A stretch of DNA of 64,000 bases. Origin: Anaerosporobacter faecicola (GTDB lineage Bacteria; Bacillota; Clostridia; Lachnospirales; Lachnospiraceae). A program made the translations under genes and the position numbers. Position 1 is the first letter of the stretch. Every line of letters starts with the position of its first letter. The DNA lies in the NCBI RefSeq assembly GCF_012070565.1, contig NZ_JAAQRO010000052.1, positions 124,001-188,000 on the forward strand. Direction: 5' to 3'. The notes below the pieces were generated by a model. The model ran no database searches. It worked only from the letters and a program-made list of their open reading frames with translations, and was not told where the DNA came from. Of the stretch, positions 24,767 to 33,269 are shown in pieces.

Positions 24767-27292
24767 TCAGTAAAGGTCAATGAATCGGGTTTCAGTGCTG
24801 CCGTCCTCATATTCAATGACCACTTCAATGCCAACCTGTGCATCATCGGACAGCTTTTCCAGATCCTCCGATGCAATCTGCGCCGACAGTGTATAACTGC
24901 TACGGTTGGAAGGATAAACGGTCTGATATAGACTTTTTGTCATTCCGGCAACACCTTCTGCCTTAAAGGATGCCGTACCGGACGCACCGTTTTCTCCGTC
25001 CGCCTCAAAACCGGAACTTACCCAATAGGCAAGACCGTCATCTGCACGGGAATTTCGCAGATGATTGAATGGCACAAGTTCTCGGATATCATTGTTTGAT
25101 ACCATGCCTGTGCCTTCCAGTGCATCAGCAATAGTATCAATGGAACTAACCGAGCTGCCCAGGTTCTTAAGTGTAGTAGAAAGTTCCAATACTGTATTCC
25201 AAGGCTCCTGCAGATTGTATTCTCGACGCACAATACGGGTAGTGACCGACAATCCCAAATCCTTATCCTCCACACGGACATAATCACCTAAATTCCATGC
25301 CTCATGCTCATAGCCTGTCAGAACAGACAAATCCATCGCATTCAGCACATAGGACACGGTCGGCTTGCAGTATTCAGCAAGGCGCATAGCCGTGTATTCC
25401 TTCATCTGATACGGATTTGTAAAAGAGGAACAATCCAGTGTGCTAATACGGATTTCGGAGGAATATGTGAATTCCTCAAGGTATGCCTTTCCATTATTGA
25501 TATCGGCAAATGTCATGCCGTTGGCACCGACCGCATAAAGCCTTGTTACAAGCGAACGGGTATCCACCACTCGCTCAATGCTTTTCATATTCTTCTTATA
25601 AGCAAACAGGGCACCGCTGTCTTTGCCGTTGACCGTAAGCAGATGCACCAGTCGGTTCGGACAGTCAAAAACAAGGTCACCGCCGTGAAGATTGGCAACA
25701 CTACGGAGAATGGAAAGAGCATTTTTCTCTGTGGAAGTCCATGTGCGCTTTGAGGTAACATTGACCGTTCCCACGCTCCACTCTGTATCGGCAAGGGCAT
25801 ACGCCATAGCAGCCTCCGCCGTTTCTGCATCAAACTTCCTTTCTTCCTTACGAACAGAAAAGGTTAAATCGTAAAATTCCGCCTCGGCATATACCTGTGT
25901 GACCGTGTTTCCTGTGGTGTCCTTTACATCTGTGATGGTACGGATTTTATAAATATCATCAACAATCTGAATTTTCTTCTCGTTTTCAAGATATTTACGC
26001 TTACCATCACGAAACGGAATGGAAAAAGTCAGCGTATCCTCGCCGTTGATTTCGCCCGTAACGATAATATCATAGGCATTCTCCAAAATGACCTCCCACG
26101 CTCCGTTATCGTCGAGAACCACGGGACGGGCATAGCCGATTTTCTCATAGGGTGCTTTCGGAATATCATAAAGTCGGATATCAATAAGTTTCGGTGTCTT
26201 AGATATGTCTGAGGTGGTCAGTGTTACCTTGAAGCGAATATAGTTTCGGTTCGGAGATTGCAGCTTTCCGTCTGTACCGACAGATACCCAATCACTCCAA
26301 TCGGTAAGGTCATCGCTTGTAGAAGTTTCCACCGATGCCACTGCCGTTGTTCCTGCGATATATTCACTGGCATAGGACACTCTTCCAGTGCCGGACAAAT
26401 TGCAGTCCACAGCTTTGGTGTAAAGGACACCGCTTTCAGGATATACACCTTCCGTAGCTTTCAAAATAACACCGCTTGCATCGGTAAGGGCATCCACATC
26501 CGAAGAACTGTCTGCACCGTTACAGAGAATCGTGGCATTGAAATAATCCACCAAATCATCTGCCGTCAGTGGAGAATCACAGTCCAAGAACCACTCATCA
26601 AAACCGCCCGCATAATAATAAGTTGAGGCGTGCATTCCTATGACCAAATCGGCAACGCAGGAACGATTCAATTCTCCTGTAAAGGTCAGTACATCGGATT
26701 TGAACGTTTCTCCTGTGGAACGGTCACAAACCACATAGGTAAATTTTTTATTGTTTGGCTCAATCACTCCGGCTATGAAATACCACACACCGTTTCTTAA
26801 AGAAAATGGTGGGGTCACAGTCTTATCAAGAATCAGACTGCCCGAAGAGTTATAGAGCATAATTCTCGGTCTTCCGGAATATAAGGACAGATAGAAAATC
26901 GGCTGTCCCGGACCGTAACGGGTATTGAAAATCGGACAAAAAGTATTACCTACAGAATAGGTAGTAGGGCACATCCATCCGCCCACAATGATACGCTCGC
27001 CGAGATTAGAAAAGATACTGCCATCATTAGTTACCTGCAGGTGGGTCTTTTCAGAAGTCGGATTACTGATGTTGAAACGAATCTGTTTGCCTTTCGGACT
27101 TTTTGACAGATTTGCCGTAGTTCCCGACCAATTGACAACGGTAAAATTACGTCCACAGCCGGAAAAATCAACAAGAGCTGTATCTTCATTCGGCGCAGAC
27201 TCATTAAAACGCCACAAGCCGTAGACGGCATATTCTGCGGGAAACTCACCCGTAAAATCGGTTTGTTTATTCAAAATTGTTTTCAAAGACAC
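24767..27292 (-). CDS. Large tail protein with LamG-like domain and prophage tail endopeptidase-type domain
   Basis: 841 residues, GTG start with GGAGG upstream. Residues about 25-260 are a LamG/concanavalin-like fold (YAVYGLWRFNESAPNEDTAL, WYFIAGVIEPNNKKFTYVVC, GGFDEWFLDCDSPLTADDL), typical of glycan-binding fibres. Residues about 410-740 match the Gp44/Tal-like tail hub family (DTLTFSIPFRDGKRKYLENE, IYKIRTITDVKDTTGNTVTQ, EAWNLGDYVRVEDKDLGLSV). It should sit at the tail tip, next to the Dit-like protein, and link the hub to the fibres. Confidence 0.75.
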   Translation of the reverse strand: MSLKTILNKQTDFTGEFPAEYAVYGLWRFNESAPNEDTALVDFSGCGRNFTVVNWSGTTANLSKSPKGKQIRFNISNPTSEKTHLQVTNDGSIFSNLGERIIVGGWMCPTTYSVGNTFCPIFNTRYGPGQPIFYLSLYSGRPRIMLYNSSGSLILDKTVTPPFSLRNGVWYFIAGVIEPNNKKFTYVVCDRSTGETFKSDVLTFTGELNRSCVADLVIGMHASTYYYAGGFDEWFLDCDSPLTADDLVDYFNATILCNGADSSSDVDALTDASGVILKATEGVYPESGVLYTKAVDCNLSGTGRVSYASEYIAGTTAVASVETSTSDDLTDWSDWVSVGTDGKLQSPNRNYIRFKVTLTTSDISKTPKLIDIRLYDIPKAPYEKIGYARPVVLDDNGAWEVILENAYDIIVTGEINGEDTLTFSIPFRDGKRKYLENEKKIQIVDDIYKIRTITDVKDTTGNTVTQVYAEAEFYDLTFSVRKEERKFDAETAEAAMAYALADTEWSVGTVNVTSKRTWTSTEKNALSILRSVANLHGGDLVFDCPNRLVHLLTVNGKDSGALFAYKKNMKSIERVVDTRSLVTRLYAVGANGMTFADINNGKAYLEEFTYSSEIRISTLDCSSFTNPYQMKEYTAMRLAEYCKPTVSYVLNAMDLSVLTGYEHEAWNLGDYVRVEDKDLGLSVTTRIVRREYNLQEPWNTVLELSTTLKNLGSSVSSIDTIADALEGTGMVSNNDIRELVPFNHLRNSRADDGLAYWVSSGFEADGENGASGTASFKAEGVAGMTKSLYQTVYPSNRSSYTLSAQIASEDLEKLSDDAQVGIEVVIEYEDGSTETRFIDLY

Positions 27293-27296
27293 ACCA

Positions 27297-28073
27297 TCAC
27301 CTCCATCTGCTCTTAGCTTGTATCTGTAATACGGTCAGCGTGGCATTGCTTACTTCCACGGTGACCGTGTTATCACCGACGGCCAATGTCGGAAAGTTCA
27401 ACTCCTGCAAATACGGCAGGCCATTACGGAGTGTTTCTCCGTTTTCATCCACCACATAGGCAGTCATTTTATCAGTATCCACGATAAGAATTTCTCCCTC
27501 AGAAAGCGTGGCATTTACGATTTTTAGTTCCGCACCGTTTGTGGTAATGCTGATATAATTGCTCGCTCCTGCCGTTATCGCACCTTCAATACGATACACA
27601 GGCAAAGATTCAATATTTCCGATAGTCCTTGTAATAGTATGGACTCCTTCCTCCGTAATGGAAAAAGTTTCATCTGTGATGGCATACCCAAACGGATCAG
27701 GACAGAAAAACTTCAGTTCAAAACTTCCTGCCGAGCGGATAAGCCTTTCGCAGTCTACCACATCATTAAGCCTTGCCATAAAATATCTGTCCGGCACATC
27801 ATCAAGTACAAGTTGGCGTAACCCCTGCACAGGGTCAAGCCATGCGGCCACATCATCCAATGCTGATACTAATGCCGTAAAGCTGTGTTTCGGATAGACG
27901 TTGCACTGTACCTTGATTTCACGATAATCGAAGTCTGCTCCGAAATCCGCCACACCGTATTTACCAGGCACAGTAGTAGTAAAATTACGCATCTTACCAC
28001 ACACCTGCCAGGAAGTCAGACGGGCTTTGATGCCCATGCTTGCCGATGTAATATCGTTAAAAATAAACCCCAT
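27297..28073 (-). CDS. Distal tail protein (Dit-like)
   Basis: 258 residues. The start MGFIFNDITSASMGIKARLT and WYDLAV-like segments of this family, then FDYREIKVQCNVYPKHSFTA and FELKFFCPDPFGYAITDETF, match Sipho_tail/Dit proteins, whose hexamer forms the platform between tail tube and baseplate. Located between tape measure and hub genes as expected. Four bases separate it from the next gene. Confidence 0.85.
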   Translation of the reverse strand: MGFIFNDITSASMGIKARLTSWQVCGKMRNFTTTVPGKYGVADFGADFDYREIKVQCNVYPKHSFTALVSALDDVAAWLDPVQGLRQLVLDDVPDRYFMARLNDVVDCERLIRSAGSFELKFFCPDPFGYAITDETFSITEEGVHTITRTIGNIESLPVYRIEGAITAGASNYISITTNGAELKIVNATLSEGEILIVDTDKMTAYVVDENGETLRNGLPYLQELNFPTLAVGDNTVTVEVSNATLTVLQIQAKSRWR

Positions 28074-28089
28074 AGGTCAAAACCCTCCT

Positions 28090-30642
28090 TTATGCCGTAG
28101 TAAAGTGTCCCTGCGCACGGGAGCCACTCTGAATCAAGTTATAGAGTTCCTGAGAAATTTTGCGTATATCCTCTTCGCTTCGGACAATCATCTGCTGAAT
28201 GGTAATCAGCGCACCACCAGTTCCTATACCGGATACCGTGTCATTCCGATTGACCGTACCATTTACATTGAAGTCCGTAGGCAGTGCCGTAGTCATATCG
28301 TCTGCAAGACTCTGCATCACATCATTGATGTCTGCACTCATATTTTCAGCGGCTGCAACTGCATCCTTACCACTGGTATTGATAGCACCTGCCAAGCCTT
28401 CCACCAACATCTCACCAATCCATGCCATCTCATCCGAAGGCGAATGGATACCAAAGAAGTCACAGATACCATCCCAAATGGAAGATATCCAACCGGACAC
28501 CTTATTCCAAAGCCAAGACGCAAGGGACTGGATGCCCTGCCACAGACCCTTTACAAGGTTTGCACCGACATTGGCAAGTTGAGATACTCCTTTCCCGAAC
28601 GCCGATACCAAACCGGCTAATATCTGCGGTACGGCTTTTACAATTTCCACGATGATGGTAGGCAAGTTCTTAATCAAAGAAGTAAGAAGTGTAACACCTG
28701 CCTGTACAATTTGAGGAATGCTGTTAATCAGTGCATTAACCACAGAACCGATGATTTCAGGAATTGCTGCCACAATGGTTGTGATGATTTCAGGCAATGC
28801 CTGAATAAGGGCAACGAGCAGGTCGATACCTGCCTGGATAATCTGCGGAATTGAACCAAGCACCGCTGTGATAATTCCTTCAATAATCTGTGGTATTGCT
28901 TCTACAATTGCTACAATTATTTCCGGCAATGCAGAAACCAACGAAGTCAAAAGCTGAATACCTACATCTATGATTTGAGGGATTGCACCAATCACGAAAT
29001 CCACGATGGCAAGTATGATAGACGGCAGTGCCTCAATCAACATCGGAATTGCAGCAAGCAAACCTTCCGCAAGACCCATGATAAGCTGCAATGCCGCATC
29101 CAAAATCATCGGAAGGTTGGATATCAGTTCCTCGACAATTGTAACAATTGCCTGTACTGCGGCAGGGATAAGCTCCGGCAAAGCCATACCAATTCCCTCC
29201 ACCAAAGAAACTACCAGTTGCACGGCAGCATCCACCAACAGTGGAAGGTTATCAATCAAAGCCTGTACGATGGTCATAACGGCACTGACCGCCGCCGGAA
29301 TAAGCTGTGGCAACAAGGTCAGAATCGTATTCAATAATTGTGAAAATAATTCTGTCACAGTTTCAAGCAATGTAGGTAAGAGGTCAGCAAATGCATCAAG
29401 TAACGCTCCCGTTACCGTAGGCAGAACCTTAACCATATTTTCAATTACCGGGGTGATGTTGGTAATCACGTTCTTAAGTGCATCTACCATATTCTGACAG
29501 AGCATATCCATATCCGCATTGGCATCACCAAAACCGACAAGCATATTTTGCAGAGCTGCTTGCAACGCATTGATAGAACCGGAAATTGTACCTTCCGCCT
29601 CTGCTGCCGTTGCACCTGCGATGCCCATGCTTTCCTGAATAACGTGAATTGCCTCCACAACATCCGCATAGGAATCGATGTTATATTCAATGCCGGAAAT
29701 GGCCTTTGCATCGGCAAGCAGGCGCTCCATTTCCGTTTTGGTGCCGCCGTAGCCGAGTTTCAAGTTATCGAGCATCGTATAATTCTGTTTAGCAAATCCC
29801 TGGTATGCGTTTTGGATAAGCGACATATCCGTACCCATCTTGTTGGCATTATCGGACATATCTGTAATGGCCATGTCTGCGCATTTTACCGCCTCTTCGG
29901 TATCACCTCCGAGAGATTGGATAAGGGAAGCGGAAAACGATGTGACCGTTTCCATATACTCATTGGCAGACATACCCGCAGTCTTATAGGCATTGGCAGC
30001 ATAGTTTTGCAGTTCCTGCGAAGATTCTTTGAAAAGAGTATCCACACCACCGACTAACTGCTCATAATCAGCATAGGCAGCAATCACTTCTTTTCCGAGA
30101 GAAACGGCAGCAGCTCCTGCGGCTACTGCTACTGCACCCATAGCTACACCAATGCCTTTTAAGACACTTCCGAACTTTTCAAATTTGCCGGAGGATTTGT
30201 CGGCGGCATCACCTGCATCTTCGATTTCTTCTTCCAGATCATCGGCACTGTCAGCGGCATCACCCATCTCACGCTCTGCCTCATCCAAGGCAGTGTTATT
30301 TCGGTCAAGTTCACGCTCCATATCATTGAGCGATGCAGTAGCATTATTTAGCTGAATCTGCCACTGCTGTGTCCTGCGGTCATTTTCTCCGAAGGACTCG
30401 GATGCATTGGCAAGCGCCTGCCGTAAGGTTTCAATTTTCTGTTTCTGTGCCTCGATTTCCTTATTCAGCACCTGATTTCTTGCGGTCAGTGCTTGCACGG
30501 AATTATCGTTTTTGTCGAATTGAGAAGTGACAACCTTCATTTCAGAACCAAGAACCTTAAAGGTCTGGTTGATTTCGGATAAAGCTTTCTTAAATTCTTT
30601 TTCGCCCTCAAGGCCAATTTTCAGACCAAAATCATCCGCCAT
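28090..30642 (-). CDS. Phage tail tape measure protein
   Basis: 850 residues. The N-terminal part is a long coiled coil (LTARNQVLNKEIEAQKQKIE, then DMERELDRNNTALDEAEREM), followed by the TP901-type tape measure core with AGMSANEYMETVTSFSASLI and QAYQGFAKQNYTMLDNLKLG. Residues about 420-700 are hydrophobic helical repeats of the form IPQIIxAGIxLLxxLIxxLPEII. Length sets tail length. It follows the chaperone pair, as in most siphophages. Confidence 0.9.
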   Translation of the reverse strand: MADDFGLKIGLEGEKEFKKALSEINQTFKVLGSEMKVVTSQFDKNDNSVQALTARNQVLNKEIEAQKQKIETLRQALANASESFGENDRRTQQWQIQLNNATASLNDMERELDRNNTALDEAEREMGDAADSADDLEEEIEDAGDAADKSSGKFEKFGSVLKGIGVAMGAVAVAAGAAAVSLGKEVIAAYADYEQLVGGVDTLFKESSQELQNYAANAYKTAGMSANEYMETVTSFSASLIQSLGGDTEEAVKCADMAITDMSDNANKMGTDMSLIQNAYQGFAKQNYTMLDNLKLGYGGTKTEMERLLADAKAISGIEYNIDSYADVVEAIHVIQESMGIAGATAAEAEGTISGSINALQAALQNMLVGFGDANADMDMLCQNMVDALKNVITNITPVIENMVKVLPTVTGALLDAFADLLPTLLETVTELFSQLLNTILTLLPQLIPAAVSAVMTIVQALIDNLPLLVDAAVQLVVSLVEGIGMALPELIPAAVQAIVTIVEELISNLPMILDAALQLIMGLAEGLLAAIPMLIEALPSIILAIVDFVIGAIPQIIDVGIQLLTSLVSALPEIIVAIVEAIPQIIEGIITAVLGSIPQIIQAGIDLLVALIQALPEIITTIVAAIPEIIGSVVNALINSIPQIVQAGVTLLTSLIKNLPTIIVEIVKAVPQILAGLVSAFGKGVSQLANVGANLVKGLWQGIQSLASWLWNKVSGWISSIWDGICDFFGIHSPSDEMAWIGEMLVEGLAGAINTSGKDAVAAAENMSADINDVMQSLADDMTTALPTDFNVNGTVNRNDTVSGIGTGGALITIQQMIVRSEEDIRKISQELYNLIQSGSRAQGHFTTA

Positions 30643-30654
30643 CAAACCACCTCC

Positions 30655-31226
30655 TTAAATCCCGTCCGGAATGATATCGTCAATGAAGTATTCTCGTTTC
30701 GGTTTTGCTGCACCCGTGTACTGCTTATGGCACTCCCATAGGTCAAGCAGCAAGCCAAACGGCATCAACCACACCTCATCCATTGACAGATGAAGCTGAC
30801 TGATGCCGTAATATAAAAGTCGAGTAAATAACTCCTCGTCACTTACTCGACCACCGCGTTTTTTAAGTTGTCCTCACTTTGGATATTACGCTTGGTGCCC
30901 TTATCCAGAGCCTCCGTAATGGCAGCCTTGTAATCTGCCAGATCCAAAGGTGTGGTCAGAAGTTCTACCATCTCCTCAGTAAGCACTTCTTTCTTGTCAT
31001 CCTTATTTTTCAAATTGTGAACAAGGATTGACTGGTTAGCCAGAAGCGTAATAAGCCATACGATTTCGCCGATAGCCATCTCAAAGTTCTCTGATTTCAT
31101 CAGCTTATCGCCAAGGTTCTCCAAACCACCATATCGTCCTGCGATTTCCTTGGTAGCCTTAGTAGTAAGGAGCAGCGTAAACTCGTCACCGCCGATATTA
31201 ATAATTGCAGAGCGTTCATTATCCAT
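30655..31226 (-). CDS. Tail assembly chaperone, -1 frameshift fusion (GT-like)
   Basis: A minority of ribosomes should slip at 30858-30864 and continue in the -1 frame to the stop at 30655, adding about 67 residues that include EVWLMPFGLLLDLWECHKQY and KPKREYFIDDIIPDG. This second part is a well-known separate-looking protein in siphophages. The shift, not a separate start, explains it: there is no start codon with a ribosome-binding site. The fusion recruits tape measure to the chaperone, as in lambda G/GT. Confidence 0.85.
30843..31226 (-). CDS. Tail assembly chaperone (G-like)
   Basis: 127 residues, no shift. Acidic and helical, beginning MDNERSAIINIGGDEFTLLL with AAGGAGG upstream, and ending NLKNAVVE. 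It lies between major tail protein and tape measure, the standard place of the chaperone. The stop follows the slippery heptamer by four codons. Confidence 0.85.
   Translation of the reverse strand: MDNERSAIINIGGDEFTLLLTTKATKEIAGRYGGLENLGDKLMKSENFEMAIGEIVWLITLLANQSILVHNLKNKDDKKEVLTEEMVELLTTPLDLADYKAAITEALDKGTKRNIQSEDNLKNAVVE
30858..30864 (-). promoter_or_regulatory. Programmed -1 ribosomal frameshift site
   Basis: In the zero frame the minus strand reads TTA AAA AAC GCG, so A AAA AAC is an in-frame X XXY YYZ heptamer. After a one-base backward slip the next codons are CGC GGT GGT CGA GTA AGT GAC GAG, in exactly the frame that stays open to 30655. Confidence 0.85.
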
Positions 31227-31240
31227 TTGTCATATCCTCC

Positions 31241-31837
31241 TTAATTAGCCGTTTGCGTAGTATAGGAGGGTTCATATACCTCCGTATACCAATTTGTGAT
31301 AATATCCGAAGTCACGGCAGCATCACCCTCCGTAACCTCTGCCTTCCAGGGATGCTTACCCTTACCATCCACCTTGTTACGGCGCAGAATCGTGCCTTCG
31401 ATGGTAGGCGTAGAGAATGTAATACTGTCGCCTTTGGTGGCAAGGTTTGTGGCAGGGATACCAAACTTCACACGGTAGAGCCAGTAATACTTATATTTGC
31501 CATTGGATTTCTTTGCACGGAAACCAACAGCCACAGGCTCTCCGCCGTCCTCACTTGCAGACACCACAACGCCATTTGCATCAATAGTCGCCCCCGTAAG
31601 GTCAGATGCCACTGAAGCATCGATGTCATCCACACCAAGGGAAAGGGTGCCGTTCTTAAATTCCTTCACGATTTCCGATGCACCGTCATCGGCATAAAGG
31701 GTTGCCTCGGCAAGTTCTACCGAGAGGTCGGCGTTCATAGCCTTTGCCAGTTGCACTGGAGTGCCATAGGTTTCATCCCCGGCATCATCTTCGGTGATTT
31801 TGGCATAAAAAAGTTTATCAAGACCGATAGTAGCCAT
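31241..31837 (-). CDS. Major tail protein
   Basis: 198 residues, matching the siphophage major tail tube family by size, place and sequence style: MATIGLDKLFYAKITEDDAG, LAKAMNADLSVELAEATLYA, and FRAKKSNGKYKYYWLYRVKF. A beta-rich tube protein that stacks into the tail. It lies directly upstream of the chaperone gene. Confidence 0.85.
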   Translation of the reverse strand: MATIGLDKLFYAKITEDDAGDETYGTPVQLAKAMNADLSVELAEATLYADDGASEIVKEFKNGTLSLGVDDIDASVASDLTGATIDANGVVVSASEDGGEPVAVGFRAKKSNGKYKYYWLYRVKFGIPATNLATKGDSITFSTPTIEGTILRRNKVDGKGKHPWKAEVTEGDAAVTSDIITNWYTEVYEPSYTTQTAN

Positions 31838-31840
31838 TGT

Positions 31841-32182
31841 TTATTCCTCCATTTCATAGTGTTTCGCCACATCCATGTTGTAATGGAAGTAGCCTGTTTC
31901 GGTTTCATAACCGATATATCTACGGTCGGTTATGGTAAAATCCGCACCAAGCAAGGCACGGACGATTGCATTTTTGTCTTTGGTGTAGCTGCCTTTGGAA
32001 TACAGAGAAATTCGTGCCTCCTGGACATCATATCCAGGAGTATTGTCGGCATGAAGTTCAAAGCTGTCTGCCATAGGAACTACCACGATGTATTTATCCG
32101 GAGCCTCATCCTTAAAGACACCCGTTTCAAGCGGAACGCCTAACGGCTCCAGGGTTGCATTGATATCTGACAGCACACTCAC
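31841..32182 (-). CDS. Head-tail/tail completion protein (tail terminator-like)
   Basis: 113 residues with a GTG start at 32182 and GGAGGAGG upstream. LEPLGVPLETGVFKDEAPDK, IVVVPMADSFELHADN and YFHYNMDVAKHYE fit the small tail-terminator/minor capsid proteins located here in many Firmicutes phages. Four bases separate it from the major tail gene; it overlaps the HK97-gp10 gene by four. Confidence 0.7.
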   Translation of the reverse strand: MSVLSDINATLEPLGVPLETGVFKDEAPDKYIVVVPMADSFELHADNTPGYDVQEARISLYSKGSYTKDKNAIVRALLGADFTITDRRYIGYETETGYFHYNMDVAKHYEMEE

Positions 32183-32610
32183 AGCTTTCTGACCTCCTCC
32201 TCGAATTTATTCTGCATTGCACTGATACAGGCAGCACGGGATGCTGTCTTTGCAGGTTTCATAAAAGGTTTGGCAGGCTGGCCGTGTTTGCCATATTCGA
32301 TGACGTTCGCCAGTTTTGCGTTGCTGATGCCGTCACTGCGGGGTTCAGCAAAGCCGACCTTGATGTTGTGATTGCCGTTTTTGTCCATCTTCACAGAAGA
32401 CAATCCGAGTGCACCCTCCAACTCTCCCGTGGAACGGGATTCGTACTTTGTGCTACTGCCTACCACAGAAGAAAGGTTGCTCTGTGCCTTGGCAAGGACA
32501 ATCTCACCTCCGGCTTCAAGCACCTTCTGTGCAACAGGGTCAAAATCGGAGCCGAGCCTTGATATACGCTCCAAAAAGTCCTCCGGCATTTTGATATCCA
32601 CTTTAGCCAC
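32179..32610 (-). CDS. HK97 gp10-like tail/neck protein
   Basis: 143 residues from a GTG at 32610 that overlaps the preceding stop; a much longer frame exists but lies over the previous gene. VDIKMPEDFLERISRLGSDF, then ASRAACISAMQNKFEEEVRK, is the HK97-gp10_like family. It helps complete the neck between head and tail. Confidence 0.75.
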   Translation of the reverse strand: MAKVDIKMPEDFLERISRLGSDFDPVAQKVLEAGGEIVLAKAQSNLSSVVGSSTKYESRSTGELEGALGLSSVKMDKNGNHNIKVGFAEPRSDGISNAKLANVIEYGKHGQPAKPFMKPAKTASRAACISAMQNKFEEEVRKL

Positions 32611-32938
32611 TGGTCGCCACCACCTTTTTCGCAAGCACCTCCACATACATCCCGCGCCCTTTGACATCTTCCACGGACGTAATTTCAAAGCGTCCGTCCT
32701 CACAGACCAAAATATGGTCAGTGGTAATCTCAAGACCGGGAATGACACGGAGGCGGAACAGGTCGGTTGCCTCGGAAAATGCAGCAAGGTTTGCCCAACG
32801 CTCACTCCCGTGGCGGCCTTCCCTGTAAACACGTACAGAGGCGAGGATTTCATCCGCCGTAGCAGAGAACCCCTCGCTGTCCTTTATCTTTTTTGTGATA
32901 ATAATGTCAGCAAAACCATTCATTTTTCCGAAACTCAT
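32603..32938 (-). CDS. Head closure / head-tail adaptor protein
   Basis: 111 residues from ATG 32938. MSFGKMNGFADIIITKKIKD, then FEITSVEDVKGRGMYVEVLA, is the pattern of SPP1 gp16-like head-closure proteins, a small beta barrel that plugs the connector. Position between the gp6-like connector and gp10-like gene supports this. Confidence 0.7.
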   Translation of the reverse strand: MSFGKMNGFADIIITKKIKDSEGFSATADEILASVRVYREGRHGSERWANLAAFSEATDLFRLRVIPGLEITTDHILVCEDGRFEITSVEDVKGRGMYVEVLAKKVVATSG

Positions 32939-32939
32939 A

Positions 32940-33251
32940 TCACACCTTCCAATCTCGGTCGAGCCTGAGAAGAAGGTTGACCGTGTTCCAAACCTGCTGA
33001 CCCGCCTGCACATTGTCGGCAAAGAAACCGCCCGTAGAACCGTCCCTGGATTCATAGAAATGCGATGCCAGCATAATCACTGCCTGTTCGGTAGTGGCGG
33101 GCATCGCATTTTCCGTATAATATCCTGTCGCAATGTGCTGATAGCTTTCTGCATAGGAAACGGCGGCAGTGATGAACCTTTCAATCAGTCCATCATCCAC
33201 CGAATGCTCCAGTATCAGATTTTCCTTAACCTTCGTCAGAAGTTCGCTCAT
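32940..33251 (-). CDS. Head-tail connector (gp6/QLRG-like DNA packaging protein)
   Basis: 103 residues from ATG 33251, preceded by GGAGG. All-helical: LLTKVKENLILEHSVDDGLI, then TEQAVIMLASHFYESRDGST, as in phage gp6-like connectors that sit under the portal. One base separates it from the next gene. The longer frame includes the ribosome-binding site and is rejected. Confidence 0.75.
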   Translation of the reverse strand: MSELLTKVKENLILEHSVDDGLIERFITAAVSYAESYQHIATGYYTENAMPATTEQAVIMLASHFYESRDGSTGGFFADNVQAGQQVWNTVNLLLRLDRDWKV

Positions 33252-33269
33252 CACCGCCACCTCCATTCA

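Noticed and set aside
32179-32853. Longer 224-codon version of the gp10-like gene
   Set aside because: The extra N-terminus lies over the upstream adaptor gene; the GTG at 32610 in a stop-start overlap fits better.
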